64,000 nucleotides of DNA from Bradyrhizobium zhanjiangense (lineage in GTDB: Bacteria; Pseudomonadota; Alphaproteobacteria; Rhizobiales; Xanthobacteraceae). Made by a program: the position numbers and the translations under genes. This document shows, piece by piece, positions 60,969 to 64,000 of the stretch. Within the stretch, counting starts at the first letter, position 1. Each line of letters starts with the position of its first letter. The DNA is taken from contig NZ_CP022221.1 in NCBI RefSeq assembly GCF_004114935.1, positions 7,213,001 through 7,277,000 of the forward strand, written 5' to 3'. The notes under the pieces are model-generated. The model saw only the letters and a program-made list of their open reading frames with translations. It did not search any database and was not told the DNA's origin.

Positions 60969-61403
60969 GTGGTTTCGGCGGTCCAGCCTGCTCACCCCCA
61001 GATTGCGGTCAGTGCCGCGATTTTTCGCGACGGCAAGGTGCTTCTGACCCGCCGCGCCCGCTCGCCCGCAAAAGGGTTCTATTCGCTGCCCGGCGGCCGG
61101 GTCGAGTTCGGCGAATCGCTGCACCAGGCCCTGCTGCGCGAGGTCGATGAGGAGACCGGGCTCGCCATCGAGATCATTGGTCTCGCCGGCTGGCGCGAGG
61201 TGCTGCCGGCGGCGGCCGGAGCCGGTCATTACCTGATCATGTCCTTTGCCGCCCGCTGGGTAGCCAAGGAACCCGTTCTCAACGACGAGCTCGACGACTA
61301 CCGCTGGATTGCCCCGGACGCGTTGGCAGGCCTCGCCGACCTCAAGCTGACCGGGGGGCTGGAGGAGGTCATCCAGTCGGCGCGGCGTCTGATTGGGGCT
61401 TAG
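60969..61403 (+). CDS. Nudix hydrolase
   Basis: A 144-residue Nudix enzyme with a full box: GGRVEFGESLHQALLREVDEETG, in outline GX5EX7REUXEEXG. The preceding FYSLPGG is typical of the MutT/NUDT-like group. It probably hydrolyses nucleoside di- or triphosphate derivatives. It starts 3 bp after the preceding gene. Confidence 0.9.
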   Translation: MVSAVQPAHPQIAVSAAIFRDGKVLLTRRARSPAKGFYSLPGGRVEFGESLHQALLREVDEETGLAIEIIGLAGWREVLPAAAGAGHYLIMSFAARWVAKEPVLNDELDDYRWIAPDALAGLADLKLTGGLEEVIQSARRLIGA

Positions 61404-61423
61404 AGCGAGCCGCGAGCTCCGCT

Positions 61424-61557
61424 GCACCTCTCCCGCTTGCGGGAGAGGTCGACGCGCGAGAGCGCGGCGGGTTAGGGTTTTCTCCTCTTGGGGATTCTCG
61501 CCCGCGGAAGCACCCTCTCCCCACCCCTCCCCCGCAAGCGGAGGAGGGAGCGCACCG
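61424..61557. repeat. REP-like palindromic repeats
   Basis: CACCTCTCCCGCTTGCGGGAGAGGT (split here: CACCTCTCCCGC / TTGCGGGAGAGG) begins at 61424, and a second, larger inverse pair spans CACCCTCTCC (61511) to GGAGGAGGGAG (~61540). Intergenic, same family style as the repeats at 57.1 and 62.0 kb. Confidence 0.7.
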
Positions 61558-61608
61558 CTCCCGTGGCTCGCCTTGCGTCCATTGAGCGAAGGGGGCATAC
61601 ACCCGGCG

Positions 61609-61986
61609 ATGTCCACGCGATTTCTGGCCATTTTTGTCCTGATTCTCGCCTGCGCCTCCGTGCCCGCCCGGGGCCAGGAGGGGGCAGCGCCGTTTGACGG
61701 CGATTTGCAGCGGCTGGCGGAGATCCTCGGCGGGCTGCACTATCTGCGCGGCATCTGCGGGTCCAACGAGGGCAACAAATGGCGCAACGAGATGCAGGCG
61801 CTAATCGATGCCGAAACCCCCTCCGGCGAGCGCCGCACCCGCATGATCGCCGGCTTCAACCGCGGCTATAACGGCTTCCAGCAGACCTATCGGAGCTGCA
61901 CGCCGGCGGCCACGGTGGCGATCCGCCGCTATATCGAGGAAGGCTCGAAGATCTCGCGCGATCTCACGGCGCGCTACGCGAACTAG
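61609..61986 (+). CDS. TIGR02301 family secreted protein
   Basis: A 125-residue protein with a Sec signal peptide (MSTRFLAIFVLILACASVPA, cleavage near ARGQ) and the typical AEILGGLHYLRGICG, RMIAGFNRGYNGFQQTYRSC and IRRYIEEG segments. The two conserved cysteines could form a disulfide. The family is alphaproteobacterial and uncharacterised. The ATG at 61609 gives the signal peptide; the longer frame does not. Confidence 0.85.
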   Translation: MSTRFLAIFVLILACASVPARGQEGAAPFDGDLQRLAEILGGLHYLRGICGSNEGNKWRNEMQALIDAETPSGERRTRMIAGFNRGYNGFQQTYRSCTPAATVAIRRYIEEGSKISRDLTARYAN

Positions 61987-62018
61987 ACTCTTTCTTTCAA
62001 TCGCGCCCTGCGCTGCTA

Positions 62019-62139
62019 GTCCCTCATCCTGAGGAGCCGCGAAGCGGCGTCTCGAAGGATGAAGAGCCCGGCTGCAACAGCGTGGGCCTCTATGGTTCGA
62101 GACGGCGCTGCGCGCCTCCCCACCATGAGGGTTTGGCGG
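62019..62139. repeat. REP-like palindrome (CTCATCCTGAGGAG type)
   Basis: CTCATCCTGAGGAGCCGCGA at ~62023, with GTCTCGAAGGATGA, is mirrored by TTCGAGACGGCGCTGCGCGC and CCACCATGAGG at ~62096-62133. This is one of the most frequent intergenic elements of Bradyrhizobium chromosomes as I recall it. Confidence 0.75.
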
Positions 62140-62277
62140 TAGCTGGAACTCTGTCATCGATTTTGTTCACAGCCGTTAACCGTTCTTAAAGATGTGGCCT
62201 AGCGGTCGTTAACGCCCGTGCTACACCTCTCGCACAGCGCATCGCCGTGGATCGCGCCCCAGCCCTGATCGAGTTTC

Positions 62278-62544
62278 ATGAGCCAGCCGATTTCCTACGC
62301 CCCCGCCCGCGCGCCACTGCCCGATCACGAGCAGAAGCAGGCCGCACTGAGCTATCTCAATGAGGCATGGGCCGAGGCGCGCCATGAAGGTGTCGACGGC
62401 GACTGCCTTGCGCAGGCGAGCCTGTTCGCGGCCTTTGCCGAACTCGTCGGCACCTACGGCGAGGACGCGGTGGCGAAATTCGTCGAGGGCTTTCCCGGCC
62501 GTATCCGCAACGGTGAATTCTCGGTCAGCCTCTCCAGGCAATAA
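62278..62544 (+). CDS. Hypothetical protein, 88 aa
   Basis: A conserved-looking small protein (LPDHEQKQAALSYLNEAWAE) with a helical body and FVEGFPGRIRNGEFSVSL at its end. No membrane or catalytic motif. Probably a soluble alphaproteobacterial orphan; stands alone between repeat-containing spacers. Confidence 0.7.
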   Translation: MSQPISYAPARAPLPDHEQKQAALSYLNEAWAEARHEGVDGDCLAQASLFAAFAELVGTYGEDAVAKFVEGFPGRIRNGEFSVSLSRQ

Positions 62545-62689
62545 CCGTTTTCGAAAAATGACCCCGCCACGGGACGGGGCCAGTTCACGGATGAATGACT
62601 TTGCGAAGTGCTCGCGAAGTCTGCCGCGATTTATCGCATGGAAGCGATTGAACGCGGACAAGCATTAGTCTGGCGATGACCGGGAGACG

Positions 62690-62708
62690 TTCCCGATGCG
62701 ATCGGGAA
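62690..62708 (-). terminator. Hairpin downstream of the cupredoxin gene
   Basis: TTCCCGAT and ATCGGGAA form a perfect 8-bp stem with a 3-nt loop, 14 bp beyond the stop of the minus-strand cupredoxin gene. No T-tract. Confidence 0.4.
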
Positions 62709-62722
62709 TGCACGCCCAGGGA

Positions 62723-63043
62723 TCAGGGCTCGACTTTCAGAGTCGCCTTCATATTGGGATGATAGCGACAGTAGTAGCCGACCGTTCCCGCCTTCTTCAA
62801 AACGAACGTCGCTGACTTCTTCGGCAGCAGAGGAACGTCGAAATCGCCATTGGTCGCGGTGGCGGTGTGGGCGAAGATGTCCTTGTTGATCCACTCAACG
62901 GTGTCGCCGACCTTGGCCGAGATTTCGGCCGGCGAGATCACGAGATTGTCCATCGTGATTTGAATGGTCGCCGCACGTGCCGGGACGACCACTGACAGGA
63001 CCATGACCGCAAGCGCGATCGAGGCGAGGCGTCCCGGCTTCAT
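62723..63043 (-). CDS. Periplasmic cupredoxin (amicyanin-like)
   Basis: A 106-residue secreted blue-copper-type protein. It has a signal peptide (ending PARA-ATIQ), AEISAKVGDTVEWINKD and IFAHTATA giving the first His ligand. YYCRYHPNMKATL gives Cys, His and Met. This is the classical His-Cys-His-Met copper site. It follows the DUF4142 gene by 9 bp and is co-transcribed with it; both are near an ECF sigma factor gene. Likely role: electron transfer or stress response in the periplasm. Confidence 0.9.
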   Translation of the reverse strand: MKPGRLASIALAVMVLSVVVPARAATIQITMDNLVISPAEISAKVGDTVEWINKDIFAHTATATNGDFDVPLLPKKSATFVLKKAGTVGYYCRYHPNMKATLKVEP

Positions 63044-63052
63044 CGCACCCTC

Positions 63053-63586
63053 CTATTTCAGCTCGGCCGCGACGTGCTCGGCGTGCTGCTGATGGCCCTG
63101 GAAGATCTTCAGGCCGGTCTGCAACAGGCTCTTCAGCTCGTTATTGCTCGCGGACGGAATGAGCTGGGTCTCGAGCGCGCTATTGACCGCCTTGTGGTAG
63201 GCGACCTCGTTCTGGACATAGGCCTTGTCGAAGGCGGCGCCGCTCAGCTTGTCGAGCTCAGCCATCTTGTCACTCGCCTGCTTCGACAGCGCCCGGCTGG
63301 TGTCGTTATCTTCAGGCGTGACGTTCAGCTTTTTGACCAGCGCGAGCGCCTGCTTGTTGACCGCCTCGTGGTCGCGCAGCATGTCCTCGGCGAAGGCCTT
63401 GACGTCCTTGTTCTTGGCTTTCTTCTGCGCCTGCTTGGCCGCGCTGATGTCGATCACGCCCGCGGTGTAGGCGATATGGGCGATCTGCGGATCGGTGGGC
63501 TTGTCGGCTGCGCGAGCGCCCTGCAGCAGCGCAGGACTCGACAGCAGGACGGCTGCGGCGATCGCCGCGCTCGATCGGAAGAACAT
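63053..63586 (-). CDS. DUF4142 family secreted protein
   Basis: A 177-residue periplasmic protein with a signal peptide (MFFRSSAAIAAAVLLSSPAL, cleavage near ARA-AD). Its helical DUF4142 domain (AQKKAKNKDVKAFAEDMLRD, DHEAVNKQALALVKKL, NELKSLLQTGLKIFQGHQ) belongs to the ferritin-like-fold group of stress-related proteins. It is the first gene of an operon with the cupredoxin. An ACAGGAGT ribosome-binding site precedes the ATG. Confidence 0.88.
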   Translation of the reverse strand: MFFRSSAAIAAAVLLSSPALLQGARAADKPTDPQIAHIAYTAGVIDISAAKQAQKKAKNKDVKAFAEDMLRDHEAVNKQALALVKKLNVTPEDNDTSRALSKQASDKMAELDKLSGAAFDKAYVQNEVAYHKAVNSALETQLIPSASNNELKSLLQTGLKIFQGHQQHAEHVAAELK

Positions 63587-63677
63587 GGCTTGATACTCCT
63601 GTGGTGCCGGACGTTTGGGCCGGCGCGTTGCTTCACAGGAGTTGGATGGGCATTTCGCGCAAACGTTCCCGAAAACT

Positions 63678-64000
63678 TTAGCTGCCGAAGCCGAGCCGCT
63701 TCAGCACTGCTTCAGTCAAGCGCTCACAGCGCCACCCGGCGAACGGGAACGCATCCATCACCACCGGGCCGATCTCCTTCTCGACGTTCTCGCGCAGCAT
63801 GGTGCGGGCGCGGTGCAGCCGCGTCTTCACGGTCTCAGGCTTGACGGCGAGCAGATCGGCGGTCTCCTCGATACTCATGCCTTCCATGACCCGGGCGACG
63901 AACACCATGCGGAAGACATCCGGCAACTCGTCGATGGCGCGTTCGACGACGCGCTGGATTTCACGTTGGGCCATTGTCCTTTCCGGATCACCTGCGGGAG
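63678..64000 (-). CDS. ECF RNA polymerase sigma factor, C-terminal part (continues beyond window)
   Basis: The frame is open to the right edge, so only the sigma region 4 part is visible. ERAIDELPDVFRMVFVARV is followed by a helix-turn-helix (MSIEETADLLAVKPETVKTRLHRARTML in outline), the promoter -35-reading module of ECF factors. It ends with FGS-COOH and a basic/aromatic tail. It faces the same way as the DUF4142-cupredoxin pair, which may be its targets. Confidence 0.9.
   Translation of the reverse strand, partial: PAGDPERTMAQREIQRVVERAIDELPDVFRMVFVARVMEGMSIEETADLLAVKPETVKTRLHRARTMLRENVEKEIGPVVMDAFPFAGWRCERLTEAVLKRLGFGS

Overview
The window looks like chromosome of a Bradyrhizobium-type alphaproteobacterium. 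This rests on high GC, the codon habits of the genes, multi-GAF histidine kinases, a TIGR02301 protein, and the REP-like palindromes between genes at 57-62 kb. No database search was possible, so names rest on motifs I can read and on recalled family knowledge.

Bases 53,464-64,000 read as ordinary core chromosome: tRNA-Pro(CGG), a Sua5/TsaC-type enzyme, an FAD-linked oxidase, a GNAT enzyme, two Nudix hydrolases, a GrdB-like protein with a CaiB/BaiF CoA-transferase, an SRAP protein, and an ECF sigma factor beside a DUF4142 protein and a cupredoxin. Immediately left of the tRNA 3' end lie a full-length tyrosine integrase, which reads into the tRNA, and a small excisionase-like gene. Everything from about 53.46 kb leftwards is therefore probably an integrated genomic island whose far end is outside the window.

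Inside the island, 42-52 kb carries a mobile-element backbone: a candidate HUH rolling-circle Rep, a UvrD-type helicase, a DUF927 ATPase, an XRE repressor with a 20-bp operator, and several unknown genes, one with a PWWP-like segment. At 40.2-41.9 kb are a very short tyrosine recombinase (191 aa, catalytic domain only) and a divergent endonuclease-III-like glycosylase.

The most unusual feature is a set of dispersed sites of one design: 10-bp arms, ACTGATAAGG and its inverse, separated by exactly 12 nt at four loci (14,855; 22,128; 38,410; 39,124) and by 10 nt at a fifth (40,096), 75 bp before the short recombinase gene. At 22,128 and 38,410 the core is extended inward by further arm copies at an exact 38-bp period, in mirror-image orientation. 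Between these two ends sits a 16-kb block made largely of anti-phage defence genes: a HEPN protein, an ABC-three-component system with an HNH effector, a DUF2130 nuclease-like protein, and a type I Zorya operon (zorA-zorB-zorC-zorD) with a fifth gene for a GIY-YIG-like protein. The other sites also fall between functional modules. This suggests either a new kind of mobile element with complex inverted ends or an integron-like cassette array served by the short recombinase.

The metabolic modules are: 7.1-14.4 kb, an eight-gene amino-acid-type ABC transporter and ureide-like catabolic operon with an FCD-type GntR regulator; and 15.5-21.7 kb, a NitT/TauT-type ABC transporter, a HutC-type regulator, HutD, an ornithine-cyclodeaminase homologue and a PhnD-like protein, with a shared TGTATATACA operator at three promoters. 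The first 7 kb holds a truncated sensor kinase, a hydrolase-cyclase fusion, several tiny genes and an IS3 remnant.
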